Below are positions 9,539 to 18,334 of a DNA stretch of 64,000 nucleotides, piece after piece. The position numbers were made by a program, and so were the translations under genes. Source of the DNA: Mycolicibacterium aubagnense (GTDB lineage: Bacteria > Actinomycetota > Actinomycetes > Mycobacteriales > Mycobacteriaceae); the NCBI RefSeq assembly GCF_010730955.1, contig NZ_AP022577.1, positions 3,472,001 through 3,536,000 of the forward strand. Direction: 5' to 3'. Every line of letters starts with the position of its first letter. Position 1 is the stretch's first letter. The notes beneath the pieces are model-generated. The model ran no database searches, was not told where the DNA came from, and worked only from the letters and a program-made list of their open reading frames with translations.

Positions 9539-10856
9539 TGTGGTGAGTCGAGTCATGGGTTACACATGAGTCGAGTCATCGGTTACAGAGAACCCCGGCC
9601 TTTTGGCCGGGGTTTTTTGTTGGTGGGGCCAGTAGTTTCGGTCGGGGTTGATGTGGTGGTCGGCGATCGGGGTGTAGCTGGTTGTGCTGATCACGGTGAC
9701 GGTGCTGGTGGCCACCAGGATGAGCACGGGTGTGCCGGCGTGGCGGCGTCCGATGCCCAGGTGGTGCAGGCGGCTGCCGTGGCGCAGGGTGAGTTTGCCG
9801 AATTGGTCGACGGTGTCGTGGCGGATGCGGAAGTGTTCGACGGTGCCGGTCGGGGTGGCTTTGGGTCGGGTGGTGTAGGCCTGCGCGGGGGTGGTGGCCG
9901 CTGGCAATGCGCGGTGCACTCGGGCGGTGTTGTAGATGACGGTGAATTCGTCGAGCAGGCATTGCAGGTCGGCCAGGGTCGCTGGTCGGGGGCGGGCGGC
10001 GAGCCAGCGTTTGAGTGTTTGGTGGAACCTCTCGATTTTGCCTTGGGTTTGGGGGTGTCCGGGGCTGCCGTTCTTTTGCCTGACTCCCAGGGTGGCGATG
10101 AGTCGTTCGAAGTCGTTGTGGCCGTGGGTGAATCGTGATGTGTAGACCGATCCGTTGTCGGTCAGGGTGGATGCGGGCAGCCCGTGGGTGCAGATCAAGG
10201 TAGTGAAGCTGGCCACGACCTCGGTGACGCTGACACTGCCGAATGCGGTGCAGTACAGCAGATATCGGAAATGGTCATCGAGCCAGTTGAGGATCTCGGT
10301 GTCAGTGCCGTCGGCCAGAGGCCAGTGCGTGAAGTCTGACTGCCAGCATTCATTGGGCTGTTCGGCGGCGAACCGCCGGAAGGACCGTTTGGGGCGTTTG
10401 CGTGACTGCGGGGTGATCAGGCCGTGGTGGTGCAGGATGCGGCGAATGGTGGAGGTCGAGGGCACCGGGAGCTGTTGTTGCGCCAGGTGCGTTTGCAGGG
10501 TCACCGGCCCGGCGTCGAGGCCGTTGGCGGTGAGCTTCTCGCGCAGCAGCACGATCGCGGCGATGACCTCATCGCTGACCGCGCGGGGATTGCTGGCCGG
10601 ACGCCGCGACCGCGGTTCGACCGCGTCGAGGCCGCCGTCGCGGTAGCGCTTGAGGAGGCGGTAGATGTGCTGGCGGGACATCGAGTAATCGCGGGCGGCG
10701 GCGCTGACCGACAGATGCCCTGAGACGACTTCCAACACCACCACGCGGGCTTTCGACATGAGTCATGACTGTCACCTATGACGCGACTCATCGAGTGTCG
10801 TTCCAGGTGTAACCCATGACCCGACTCATCTGTCACCTATGTCGTGACTCACGACA
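9539..10856. mobile_element. IS481-family insertion sequence, apparently intact
   Basis: This 1318-bp element lies between the 17-bp direct repeats. Its ends form an imperfect inverted repeat of about 49 bp (both begin TGTSGTGAGTC). Each end contains reiterated modules of about 23 bp with a GAGTCGAGTCAT/GGTTACA-type core: at least two on the left (9545-9564, 9568-9587) and three on the right (10770-10792, 10808-10830, 10831-10852). The single transposase gene fills the element and its last codons run into the left repeat. It separates tRNA-Leu from a terminator-like hairpin at 10900-10934. Confidence 0.85.
9560..10759 (-). CDS. IS481-family DDE transposase
   Basis: 399 residues. An N-terminal helix-turn-helix (HLSVSAAARDYSMSRQHIYRLLKRYRDGG) is followed by a linker and an rve/RNase H-fold core. 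The catalytic triad is visible: D in WQSDFTHW, D in TLTDNGSVYTS, E in QGKIERFHQTLK. No frame break is seen, so it may be active. The stop codon lies within the left inverted repeat. IS481-type enzymes resemble IS3 OrfB but are made as one protein. Confidence 0.93.
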   Translation of the reverse strand: MSKARVVVLEVVSGHLSVSAAARDYSMSRQHIYRLLKRYRDGGLDAVEPRSRRPASNPRAVSDEVIAAIVLLREKLTANGLDAGPVTLQTHLAQQQLPVPSTSTIRRILHHHGLITPQSRKRPKRSFRRFAAEQPNECWQSDFTHWPLADGTDTEILNWLDDHFRYLLYCTAFGSVSVTEVVASFTTLICTHGLPASTLTDNGSVYTSRFTHGHNDFERLIATLGVRQKNGSPGHPQTQGKIERFHQTLKRWLAARPRPATLADLQCLLDEFTVIYNTARVHRALPAATTPAQAYTTRPKATPTGTVEHFRIRHDTVDQFGKLTLRHGSRLHHLGIGRRHAGTPVLILVATSTVTVISTTSYTPIADHHINPDRNYWPHQQKTPAKRPGFSVTDDSTHV

Positions 10857-10873
10857 CCCCTTCGCCCACTCAA
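10857..10873. repeat. Right copy of the 17-bp direct repeat
   Basis: Identical to 9522-9538, including the tRNA 3' acceptor sequence. Beyond it, the sequence ctgcag and onward presumably continued directly from the tRNA before the insertion. Confidence 0.9.
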
Positions 10874-10899
10874 CTGCAGTTCTACGAACTGTCGGCATT

Positions 10900-10938
10900 A
10901 AGGTCACGAACTCGAAAGAGGTCGTGACCTTTTTGTTT
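10900..10938 (+). terminator. Rho-independent terminator, probably of tRNA-Leu before the IS insertion
   Basis: aaggtcacga and tcgtgacctt form a perfect 10-bp stem around a 12-base loop, followed at once by a T-rich tract (tttgttttg). It lies about 27 bases beyond the right direct repeat. Without the IS it would be about 45 bases after the tRNA, where a tRNA terminator is expected. Confidence 0.8.
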
Positions 10939-11121
10939 TGTGGGGGTTCACCTTGTTGGTGTGGTGAATCAGGGTTGCCAGGGACTTGTCCGCGTAGATC
11001 CCCGCGCCCGATCCCCACCATGGAATCGACAACGCTTATCGCCCACTTGCGCGGAAGTGTGGGTACCCCAACCGCGCTTCGTCGAATCTCCAGAACCGAG
11101 ACTGAGGTGTGTGCGCGACTA

Positions 11122-12548
11122 GGTTGCGTCCATCAAGGTGGTGTACGAGTCGGACCTGATCAGCGGTACCGGCGTGTCGTAGCCGAGTGATTGAAGGTCA
11201 TCGCGTGATTCTTCGAGAGACCGTCCAAAGTCACTCGAGCAAAGGAATCGACGCGATGACCACTGCCCACAATATCGATCTGCCCACTGTGCTGGCCGAA
11301 CGACTCACCACTGCCCATCCCGACGTGCTGCGCGAGCTGCTGGCCACGTTCATCCACACCCTGATGGGCGCCGAAGCCGACGCCCTATGCGGTGCCGGCT
11401 ACGGCGAACGCTCGGCTGAGCGCACCAATTCCCGCAACGGCTACCGACACCGTCAATTCGACACCCGTGCAGGGACTTTGGATCTTGCGATCCCGAAGCT
11501 GCGGCAAGGATCCTACTTCCCGGACTGGCTGCTGGAGCGCCGTAAACGCGCCGAGCGGGCCCTGACCACGGTGGTGGCGACGTGTTACCTGCTTGGTGTC
11601 TCGACGCGGCGGATGGACAAGCTGGTCGAGACCCTGGGCATCACGTCGTTGTCGAAGTCGCAGGTGTCGGTGATGGCCAAGGAACTCGACGCCGCCGTGG
11701 AGGCGTTCCGGACCCGGCCGCTCGATGCCGGCCCGTATACGTTCGTCGCTGCGGACGCTCTGGTGCTCAAGGTGCGTGAAGCCGGCCGGGTGGTCAACGT
11801 GCACGCCCTGATCGCCGTCGGGGTCAACGCCGAGGGCTACCGCGAGATCCTGGGAATCGATGTCACGACCGCTGAGGACGGGCGGGCTGGTTGACGTTCT
11901 GGCGGTCGTTGACCGCCCGCGGCCTGTCCGGGGTCAAACTGGTCACCAGCGACGCCCACGCCGGGCTGGTCGCCGCCATCGGGGCCACCCTGCCCGGAGC
12001 GGCGTGGCAGCGCTGCAGAACCCACTACACGACCAACCTGATGTCCGTCACTCCCAAGAGTTCGTGGCCCTGGGTGCGCACCCTGCTGCACTCGGTGTTC
12101 GACCAACCTGACGCTGAATCCGTTGCTGCTCAATATGATCGGATCATCGACGCATTGTCCGACAAGCTGCCCAATGTCGCCGATCACCTCGAAGCGGCGC
12201 GGCCGGATCTGCTGGCGTTCACCGCGTTCCCCAAGCAGATCTGGCGCCAGATCTGGAGCAACAATCCCCAGGAACGACTCAACAAGGAGATCCGCCGGCG
12301 CACCGACGTCGTGGGCATCTTCCCCGACCGCGCGGCCCTGATCCGTCTCGTCGGAGCAGTGCTGGCCGAACAACACGACGAATGGGCCGAGTCGCGGCGC
12401 TACCTCGGCCTCGACGTTCTGAGCAAATCACGCACCGTCAACGACACCCCAACCGAACAGGAGGCTACCCCCGCGGCACTGCCCGCCTGACCCAACTACC
12501 TCGAAGAATCACACGACGACGTCATACACCACGTCCCTGGACTTGACC
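11122..12548 (+). mobile_element. IS256-family (IS1081-like) insertion sequence
   Basis: About 1427 bp, flanked by the 8-bp direct repeat cgcgacta (11114-11121 and 12549-12556), the target duplication length usual for IS256. The ends are imperfect inverted repeats: both start GGT and share GTCCA and GTGGTGTA at matching spacing. An inner inverted pair (tgattcttcgag near 11205, ctcgaagaatca near 12498) flanks the gene. The insertion lies just upstream of the GrpB-like gene. Confidence 0.85.
11256..12490 (+). pseudogene. IS256/IS1081-like transposase with one frameshift
   Basis: The two frames join into a protein of about 411 residues, close to the length of IS1081 transposase. It keeps MGAEADALCGAGYGER, YFPDWLLERRKRAERAL, GVSTRRMDKLVETLG and, in the second frame, LVTSDAHAGL, WQRCRTHY and IWSNNPQERLNKEIRRRTDVVGIFP. 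The frame breaks at 11880-11886: GGGCGGG where the family sequence AEDGAGWLTFW would need one more base. It may be a real inactivating deletion or a consensus error. A decayed relative lies at 32368-32640. Confidence 0.9.
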
Positions 12549-12554
12549 CGCGAC

Positions 12555-12566
12555 TAGCCTGAGTAG
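12555..12566 (+). promoter_or_regulatory. -10 element for a leaderless GrpB-like transcript, next to the IS256 end
   Basis: TAGCCT at 12555-12560 lies six bases before the GTG at 12567, the spacing typical of leaderless mycobacterial mRNAs. The IS target duplication ends at 12556, so the IS replaced the region where the native -35 would be. Confidence 0.45.
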
Positions 12567-13166
12567 GTGGGGGACGCATCGGTACAGATCCGACGGTACG
12601 ACGCCGCCTGGGCAGAGGAGTTCGCCGAGCAGCGTGACCAGTTGGCACTGAAGCTGCAGCCGTGGCTGCACGGCTCTATCCATCATGTCGGATCGACGGC
12701 CGTGGTCGGCCTGGCAGCCAAGCCCATCATCGACGTCGCCGCTCCGGTCAGATCCTTAGTCGAAGCGCGTCGTGCGATGCCGGTACTGGGGTTGGCTGGC
12801 TGGATGTCGTGGCCATCCGATCCGAACCGGTCGTGGCGACTCTGGTTCCTGCGCCCGCAGCCTGATGCTCGAACGCATCATCTCTATCTCATCGAGCACG
12901 ACGACCCCCATCTACGGGAGTTGATCGCGTTCCGCGATCGACTGCATACAGACGCGTCAGCGCGTGAGCAGTACGCAGAACTCAAACGCTATCTGGCACA
13001 GAAACATCGAACGGACCGAGACGCCTACACCGCGGCCAAGACGGGCTTTGTGGTCAAGCTTCTGCGGGAGGCGGGCATCGAACCGGAGCCACGACCGGAT
13101 ACCGCAGTCGGTAACCAAGTCCAGGTATGGCCCGCGGCCAGAGATATCGGCCATGACGCCCTTTAG
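12567..13166 (+). CDS. GrpB-family (UPF0157) nucleotidyltransferase-like protein
   Basis: A 199-residue cytoplasmic protein. The family signature is clear: VQIRRYDAAWAEEF, HHVGSTAVVGLAAKPIIDV (the GS...K.IID pattern of the nucleotidyltransferase fold) and THHLYLIEHDDPHLRE with a FRDRL motif. The biochemical function of the family is poorly known. The start is GTG with no Shine-Dalgarno, consistent with a leaderless message. The next gene begins 12 bases downstream. Confidence 0.85.
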   Translation: MGDASVQIRRYDAAWAEEFAEQRDQLALKLQPWLHGSIHHVGSTAVVGLAAKPIIDVAAPVRSLVEARRAMPVLGLAGWMSWPSDPNRSWRLWFLRPQPDARTHHLYLIEHDDPHLRELIAFRDRLHTDASAREQYAELKRYLAQKHRTDRDAYTAAKTGFVVKLLREAGIEPEPRPDTAVGNQVQVWPAARDIGHDAL

Positions 13167-13177
13167 TATCCGATGAC

Positions 13178-13846
13178 GTGAACCTGCGATCCGACATGCT
13201 GCGCGGCCTGGCTGAATCGTTGATCGCGCTGGAAGGCGACCATCCACTCCGTGTGGCGATCGACGGCATCACCGCCTCAGGCAAGACCACCCTCGGCAAC
13301 GAACTGACCTCCGCCATAGCCGAGCGAGAACATCCGGTGATCCGGATCCGCATGGACGACTTCCACCACCGGCGTGAACACCGTTACCGCCAGGGCAAGG
13401 ATTCCGCGCGGGGCTACTACGACGACGCCTACGACTTCGACGCCCTCAACCAGCATGTGCTCAAGCCGCTCGGACCCAACGGGAACCGTGCATTCCGCCG
13501 CCGCATCATCGACCTCGCCTCCGACACCTCGATCGATGAACCCGTAGAACTGGCCGCACCTGGCAGCGTCCTCGTTGTCGACGGCAGCTTCATGCAACGC
13601 CACCATCGCGAAAACTGGGACGTCGTGATCTTTGTCAACACCAGCTTCGACGAAGCACTGCGACGCGGAACTGACCGCGACGCAGAGCAATTCGGCGGTC
13701 ACGCCGAAGCGCAGCAGCGCTACGCCGACCGTTATCACGCGGCGTCGCGCATGTACATCGGCGAGGTCAACCCCGCCCAAGCCGCCGACTTCGTCATCGA
13801 CAACGACGACCTGTCCAGCCCACTGCTGTACCGCAACTCCATGTGA
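13178..13846 (+). CDS. P-loop kinase of the uridine-kinase type
   Basis: 222 residues. A Walker A motif GITASGKTTLGNEL lies near residue 29, followed by RMDDFHHRREHRY (lid/substrate region of uridine-kinase-like enzymes), YDDAYDFDALNQHVLKPLGPNG and VLVVDGSFMQRHH (Walker B-like). It probably phosphorylates a nucleoside or related small alcohol; the substrate is not deducible. The GTG start is preceded by TAGTAT at 13164-13169, eight bases away, suggesting leaderless transcription. Confidence 0.8.
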   Translation: MNLRSDMLRGLAESLIALEGDHPLRVAIDGITASGKTTLGNELTSAIAEREHPVIRIRMDDFHHRREHRYRQGKDSARGYYDDAYDFDALNQHVLKPLGPNGNRAFRRRIIDLASDTSIDEPVELAAPGSVLVVDGSFMQRHHRENWDVVIFVNTSFDEALRRGTDRDAEQFGGHAEAQQRYADRYHAASRMYIGEVNPAQAADFVIDNDDLSSPLLYRNSM

Positions 13847-13849
13847 GAG

Positions 13850-14623
13850 TCAGTCAACCAGTAGCCGCGCTCCGGTGGCGAGTGCGGCTGTCGTGGAGAC
13901 GCCGAGAAGCGCGCGAGCCGTGTCGCTGAGATGCGACGGCGAGGCGAATCCCGCGTCGGCCGAGGCCTGAGTCAGGGATTTTCCATCGGCAACTGCCGTT
14001 GCTGCGTGGATCAGCCGGACCCATAGCCGGTACCTGCGGAACGTGGTTCCGGTCTCGGCGGCGAACAGGGTAAGGAAGTAGGACGGTGAAAGGCTCACTG
14101 TCGCAGCAGCTTCCGATGCACTGAGTGTAGTCTGCGGATCTCTGCGGACCTGCTCGCCAAGCAGAGTGATCCGTGGGTCGACCCGTCGGCTGGTACTGGG
14201 CGAGGACACCCCGAGTTGTTGCAGAATCCGGTAGGGGTTGAAGACGTCCTGAGTGAGCATCTCGATGAGGATGCGCTCATTGCGGTGGCCGGTGTACAGG
14301 CCTTTGCCGGTCTCGCGCATCCCGTGTGTGCAGTGCGCCACTCGTGTGGCCGTGGGATCGAAGGTGCACACTGCTACCCGCTCCGGCACCTGCACTATTT
14401 GCGTGACCGCTTGTGCTGGGATGAACACCGACCGGGCACGCACCGACTGGCCGTCGGTTGTCATCGTCAGCGGTCCCGATATGCCAAGGATGAGGGCGCC
14501 CACCATGCGGGCGTGGCCGCTGAGGTCCAGTGGCGGACCGAGATAGATGGTGGCGCCCAATGACAGCCAACATACGGGCCGGTCATCGAGGGCGAACGTT
14601 TCTGGAAGCGCACCGACGACCAT
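13850..14623 (-). CDS. AraC-family transcriptional regulator
   Basis: About 257 residues from MVVGALPETF; an alternative ATG eight codons upstream (14647) is equally open. The N-terminal half is a probable ligand-sensing domain. The C-terminus has the two AraC helix-turn-helix motifs (LSASEAAATVSLSPSYFLTLFAAETGTTFRRY and SLTQASADAGFASPSHLSDTARALLGVS). It is divergent from the methyltransferase at 14682 with less than 60 bp between them, so it may regulate that gene. Confidence 0.88.
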   Translation of the reverse strand: MVVGALPETFALDDRPVCWLSLGATIYLGPPLDLSGHARMVGALILGISGPLTMTTDGQSVRARSVFIPAQAVTQIVQVPERVAVCTFDPTATRVAHCTHGMRETGKGLYTGHRNERILIEMLTQDVFNPYRILQQLGVSSPSTSRRVDPRITLLGEQVRRDPQTTLSASEAAATVSLSPSYFLTLFAAETGTTFRRYRLWVRLIHAATAVADGKSLTQASADAGFASPSHLSDTARALLGVSTTAALATGARLLVD

Positions 14624-14681
14624 GCCCGCATCGTAATGACCAGACAACTACGGCAGCCGGTCTGCTGTACGAGAGGGGCGA

Positions 14682-15359
14682 ATGGTGAGTGGTGCCTGGG
14701 GAAATCGGTGGTTCGCCGCGACGGTGGGGGCGTTCTATGACTGGGCGATGCAACGGCAATGGGTGGCCGACGGGTACCTGCGTCTGATCGTCGGGGACGA
14801 TGCGCTCGGATTGCTGGGTGCCATGGATGCCGTGGCCGTCATGCCTGACGGCTCGTCGATCCTGGATGTGCCGTGCGGTGGTGGGATCACCCTGCGCAGG
14901 CTGTGTCCGGGTCAGCGGGTGCGCTACGTGGCGGCGGACATCTCCCCGGCGATGCTTACCCGCGCCCGTCGCTACGCCGGTGCCGGCGGCAATGCGACGG
15001 TGGAGTTCGTCGAGTGCGATGTCACCGGCATGCCGTTCGGCGACGGCGAGTTCGATCTTGTCGTGTGCTTCAGCGGTCTGCATTGTCTTCCCGATCCGGC
15101 GGCAGCGGTGCGGGAATTGGCGCGGTGTGTGCGGCCCGGTGGCCGCGTGATCGCTGACGTTGCGCTTCACGGTCAGCTGCGGCGCTGCGATGCCTTCATG
15201 ACGTTCGGTCGACGGTTCGGGGTCTTCGGCCCGCCCGCGACGTTGTCCGAGGCTTGGGGCTGGTTCACCGACGCTGGACTGACCACCACTACACAACACC
15301 GGGCCGGCGCCCTGGTCTACATCGACGCCAAACGTCCTGCTCAGGCCACCAACAGCTGA
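14682..15359 (+). CDS. Class I SAM-dependent methyltransferase
   Basis: 225 residues. Motif I is SILDVPCGGGITLRRL (about residue 59), the acidic residue follows in YVAADISPAML, and the post-II/III motifs are ECDVTGMPFGDGEFDLVVCFSGLHCL and ELARCVRPGGRV. This is the Methyltransf_11 pattern for small molecules or lipids. The ATG follows a GAGGGGCGA Shine-Dalgarno. The divergent AraC gene is the likely regulator. The substrate is unknown. Positions 15360-15585 contain no gene that I can support. Confidence 0.87.
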   Translation: MVSGAWGNRWFAATVGAFYDWAMQRQWVADGYLRLIVGDDALGLLGAMDAVAVMPDGSSILDVPCGGGITLRRLCPGQRVRYVAADISPAMLTRARRYAGAGGNATVEFVECDVTGMPFGDGEFDLVVCFSGLHCLPDPAAAVRELARCVRPGGRVIADVALHGQLRRCDAFMTFGRRFGVFGPPATLSEAWGWFTDAGLTTTTQHRAGALVYIDAKRPAQATNS

Positions 15360-15585
15360 GCGCCCTCGACAGGGTGTCCGCCTCGTCTCCTGGCGGAGCT
15401 CAGGCGGTGTATGCCAGGCGGCAGTGAGACAAGAACTGAACACCCGGGTTCTTGAGATCCGAGACGCCGCGGCCCACCCTTTGCCGCGAACAACGGAAAG
15501 CCGCCGCCCGCTGTCTCTCGTCCGCAGTCCGATCTGTACGTCGTCGGCTCCGGCTCTGAGCGCCCTGCACTCATGCGGCGGGTAG

Positions 15586-17034
15586 TCAGGTGAACCACCG
15601 ATTGAGCGCCTCGTGCAGTCCGATCCCGCGATGGTCTCCGGTCCACGCAACATAGCCATCAGGTCGTACCAGTAACGCTGCGGGGGCGGTTATCTCGCCG
15701 ATGACGGGGATCGTCCAGGCATCAGCAGCCTGCGCATCGACGGCAGTGACCCGATGCGTCCAGCGAGCCATATCGACATTTATGGGCTGACCGAAAACCA
15801 GAAGTAGCGCGCGGGCATCGTGCAGCAGCGTGTAGAGCCGGGTAGGACCGTCCGCGGTGTGCAGGTCGAGGTCGGGTACGCGGCGGCCCATCAGTGGGTG
15901 TTCTTGGCCGAGGTCGTAGCGGATGTCCAGCCCGCACATCATCGCCGCGATCCGCTGCCGCGGTGTACCCAGAGTGAGCAGCTCGGCCATGGTGTCGCGT
16001 AGCGCTTCGACGCGCGGCCCGGGCCCGTTGAGGACGCTTTGAGCCATGGTGTTGTGCAGCACGCCGGCGGCGACGGGGTGGCGTTCGGCGTGGTAGGTGT
16101 CCAGCAGGTTCGCGTCGGAGATTCCTTTGACGACTTGGCCGAGCTTCCATCCCAGGTTCACTGCGTCTTGGATTCCGGTGTTGAGGCCTTGGCCTCCGAT
16201 TGGGAAGTGGATATGGGCTGCGTCGCCGGCCAGTAGGACGCGCCGGTCGCGGTAGGAGCTGGCTTGGCGGGTGCTATCGGTGAAGCGGGAAATCCAAGCG
16301 GCGCTGCGTAGTCCGTAGTCGGTGCCGCGGGCCGTGTGTAGCGCTGAACGCAGGTCTTCGAGCGTGGGTTCGCCGGTGTTGGCGGTTGTTGGTTCGGTGA
16401 CCATGATGCGAATCGTGTCTTCGCCGTCGAATGTGAAGAACGAGTGAAACGCTGGGTCGCGGTGTAATCCCCAGGGCGGGGTTTCGGTGAGTTCGGCGTC
16501 GGCGACCAAGCAACTGGTCGACGCATCCCAGCCGGGAAAAGCGACACCCGCGGCTTTGCGGACTTGGCTTCGTCCACCATCGCAGCCGACAAGGTATGTG
16601 GCACAAAATTTCTCGCCCGTGGCTACGGAGACCTCAACGTGCTGGGCATCTTGGATGAAATCCGTTGCCTCGCATCCGTAGTGGATAGTCGATCCGAGCT
16701 CGGTGACCCAGTCGGCGAGGATGCTCTCGGTTCTGTATTGGAGTAGGGCCAGCCCGTAGTTGTGGCGTGTCGGCAAGTCCGAGACATCGAAGAAAATGCC
16801 GGAATAGTGGGCGTTTTGGCCAACCACGCCCTCGGACAGAAAACGATCGACGATTCCACGCTGATCCGTCACCTCCAGAGTGCGTGGGGTCATCCCGCCG
16901 GCCCGAGAGCCGGCCAGGTCTCGGTCGATGCGTCGTTCGAGCACCCCGACATCGACACCAGCGAGCGTCAATTCACCGGCGAGCATCAACCCGGTCGGGC
17001 CGCCGCCAACGATCAGCACCTCGTGGTCGCGCAT
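15586..17034 (-). CDS. FAD-dependent aromatic monooxygenase, rifampicin-monooxygenase-like
   Basis: 482 residues. It has an N-terminal FAD motif VGGGPTGLMLAGELTLAGVDVGVLE, the internal LVGCDGGRSQVRK (DG motif) and LLAGDAAHIHFPIGGQGLNTG (GD motif), then a thioredoxin-like C-terminal domain ending in LLVRPDGYVAWTGD. Length and C-terminal motifs (IRYDLGQEHPLMGRR) resemble Rox, which inactivates rifamycins, but other phenol hydroxylases share this layout. The start MRDHEVLIVG has a strong GGGGAG Shine-Dalgarno; an upstream in-frame ATG at 17109 overlaps the preceding gene. It is third in a minus-strand operon. Confidence 0.87.
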   Translation of the reverse strand: MRDHEVLIVGGGPTGLMLAGELTLAGVDVGVLERRIDRDLAGSRAGGMTPRTLEVTDQRGIVDRFLSEGVVGQNAHYSGIFFDVSDLPTRHNYGLALLQYRTESILADWVTELGSTIHYGCEATDFIQDAQHVEVSVATGEKFCATYLVGCDGGRSQVRKAAGVAFPGWDASTSCLVADAELTETPPWGLHRDPAFHSFFTFDGEDTIRIMVTEPTTANTGEPTLEDLRSALHTARGTDYGLRSAAWISRFTDSTRQASSYRDRRVLLAGDAAHIHFPIGGQGLNTGIQDAVNLGWKLGQVVKGISDANLLDTYHAERHPVAAGVLHNTMAQSVLNGPGPRVEALRDTMAELLTLGTPRQRIAAMMCGLDIRYDLGQEHPLMGRRVPDLDLHTADGPTRLYTLLHDARALLLVFGQPINVDMARWTHRVTAVDAQAADAWTIPVIGEITAPAALLVRPDGYVAWTGDHRGIGLHEALNRWFT

Positions 17035-17098
17035 GCAATCTCCCCAATCGACTCGTCGGGATATTCCGCGCACCGCGGGACCAAGCGGGCCATCTTGG

Positions 17099-18334
17099 TC
17101 ACGACGCACCCGTCAGAGGCGGATTCCACTGCAGTGGTATCGATTCCGCCGCCGCAGTGTGGATTTCGCCGGTGTGGGCGAAATGACCCCATACCTGTCG
17201 TAGCGGTCGCCCGAACGACTCGACCTGATCCCACGACGTGTTGCCGAGCATCGGGCAGGGCTCCCACGCTTGTCGCGTTCCCAGCAGCAGCGGCAGTTCA
17301 AGACAGTGAGTGGCCCCGAATGCGGATCCGGTCGGTCGCCAATCCAAGCGGTAGGTCGATGCGTGGGCACCGGCGGCGTTGAGTTGCGCGGCGAGTTCGG
17401 TTGTCGGTACCGCGAGAAGGTGATTGGTCGCGGCGGCTACGTGTGACCCGGAGCCGGTGAAAGCGGACACGTCGTCGGCGTTCCAGCCACAGATCACGTC
17501 GATACCCGAGACGTGCTGGGTGATGCTGTCACCTAAGGTGCACCCGGCCTCGGTTCCTGAGGTCGGGTAGAAAGCGGGCATGGCGGTGGCACCGGTTTGA
17601 GTCAGGGTCGCGACAGTTCTCTTCTGGGCTTCGAGAAGCGCAGTGACGGTAGCGGTTCGGGGGTCTTCGCCGAGCAGCTCGGCGAACAGTGCACCGATGG
17701 CTTCTGCTGGTTGTCTCGGGCGAGCGATATCGGCTCCGGGTCCGCTCTGCATGATTGCGCGGCGGAACAGCCCACGGGCGGCGGGCATCTGCATCAACAG
17801 CCAGATCGACACCGCCCCAGCGGATTGCCCGAATACCGTCACATTTGTCGGGTCCCCGCCGTAGTCGGCGATGTTGCGCTGCACCCAACGTAGCGCTTCG
17901 AGTTGGTCGAGCAGGCCCAGGTTTCCCTCGCTCACGCCGTCCAGACACAGATAGCCCAGCGCGCCGAGGCGATAGTTGACACTGACCACAACGACGTCGC
18001 CATCGGCGGCCAGGGCTGATCCGTCGTACCAGTCAAGCAGCCCGCCGCCGCTGGCGAATGCTCCACCGTGAAGGAACACCATGACCGGTCGGCGACCGTC
18101 AAGACGGGGTGAAGCAATCGCAAGGTTGAGGCAGTCTTCACTCTGTGGCAGTGCGGTTTTCGGTATACCCATGACCGAGGCCAGACGCCCGGGCAGCTGA
18201 GGACAGAGCTGGCCGCTGGACTCCCCTGCACTAGCACGGGCCGGTCGCGGCGCCCCGAAGCGCTCTGTGGTGGCATAGCGCACCGGCCCGGATCGCACGA
18301 TCGCTGCCGTGGCGGCATCCGACCTATCCGGCAT
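17099..18334 (-). CDS. Type B carboxylesterase
   Basis: An alpha/beta-hydrolase of 411 residues, shorter than the usual ~500. Visible motifs are SEDCLNLAIASP, the oxyanion stretch VMVFLHGGAFASGGG, NYRLGALGYL and the nucleophile elbow TVFGQSAGAVSIW; GATHCLELPLLLGT probably holds the catalytic His. No signal peptide is visible. The start overlaps the end of the upstream gene by 11 bp, and the flavoprotein follows after 64 bp, so the three are probably cotranscribed for breakdown of an ester-containing compound. Confidence 0.87.
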   Translation of the reverse strand: MPDRSDAATAAIVRSGPVRYATTERFGAPRPARASAGESSGQLCPQLPGRLASVMGIPKTALPQSEDCLNLAIASPRLDGRRPVMVFLHGGAFASGGGLLDWYDGSALAADGDVVVVSVNYRLGALGYLCLDGVSEGNLGLLDQLEALRWVQRNIADYGGDPTNVTVFGQSAGAVSIWLLMQMPAARGLFRRAIMQSGPGADIARPRQPAEAIGALFAELLGEDPRTATVTALLEAQKRTVATLTQTGATAMPAFYPTSGTEAGCTLGDSITQHVSGIDVICGWNADDVSAFTGSGSHVAAATNHLLAVPTTELAAQLNAAGAHASTYRLDWRPTGSAFGATHCLELPLLLGTRQAWEPCPMLGNTSWDQVESFGRPLRQVWGHFAHTGEIHTAAAESIPLQWNPPLTGAS

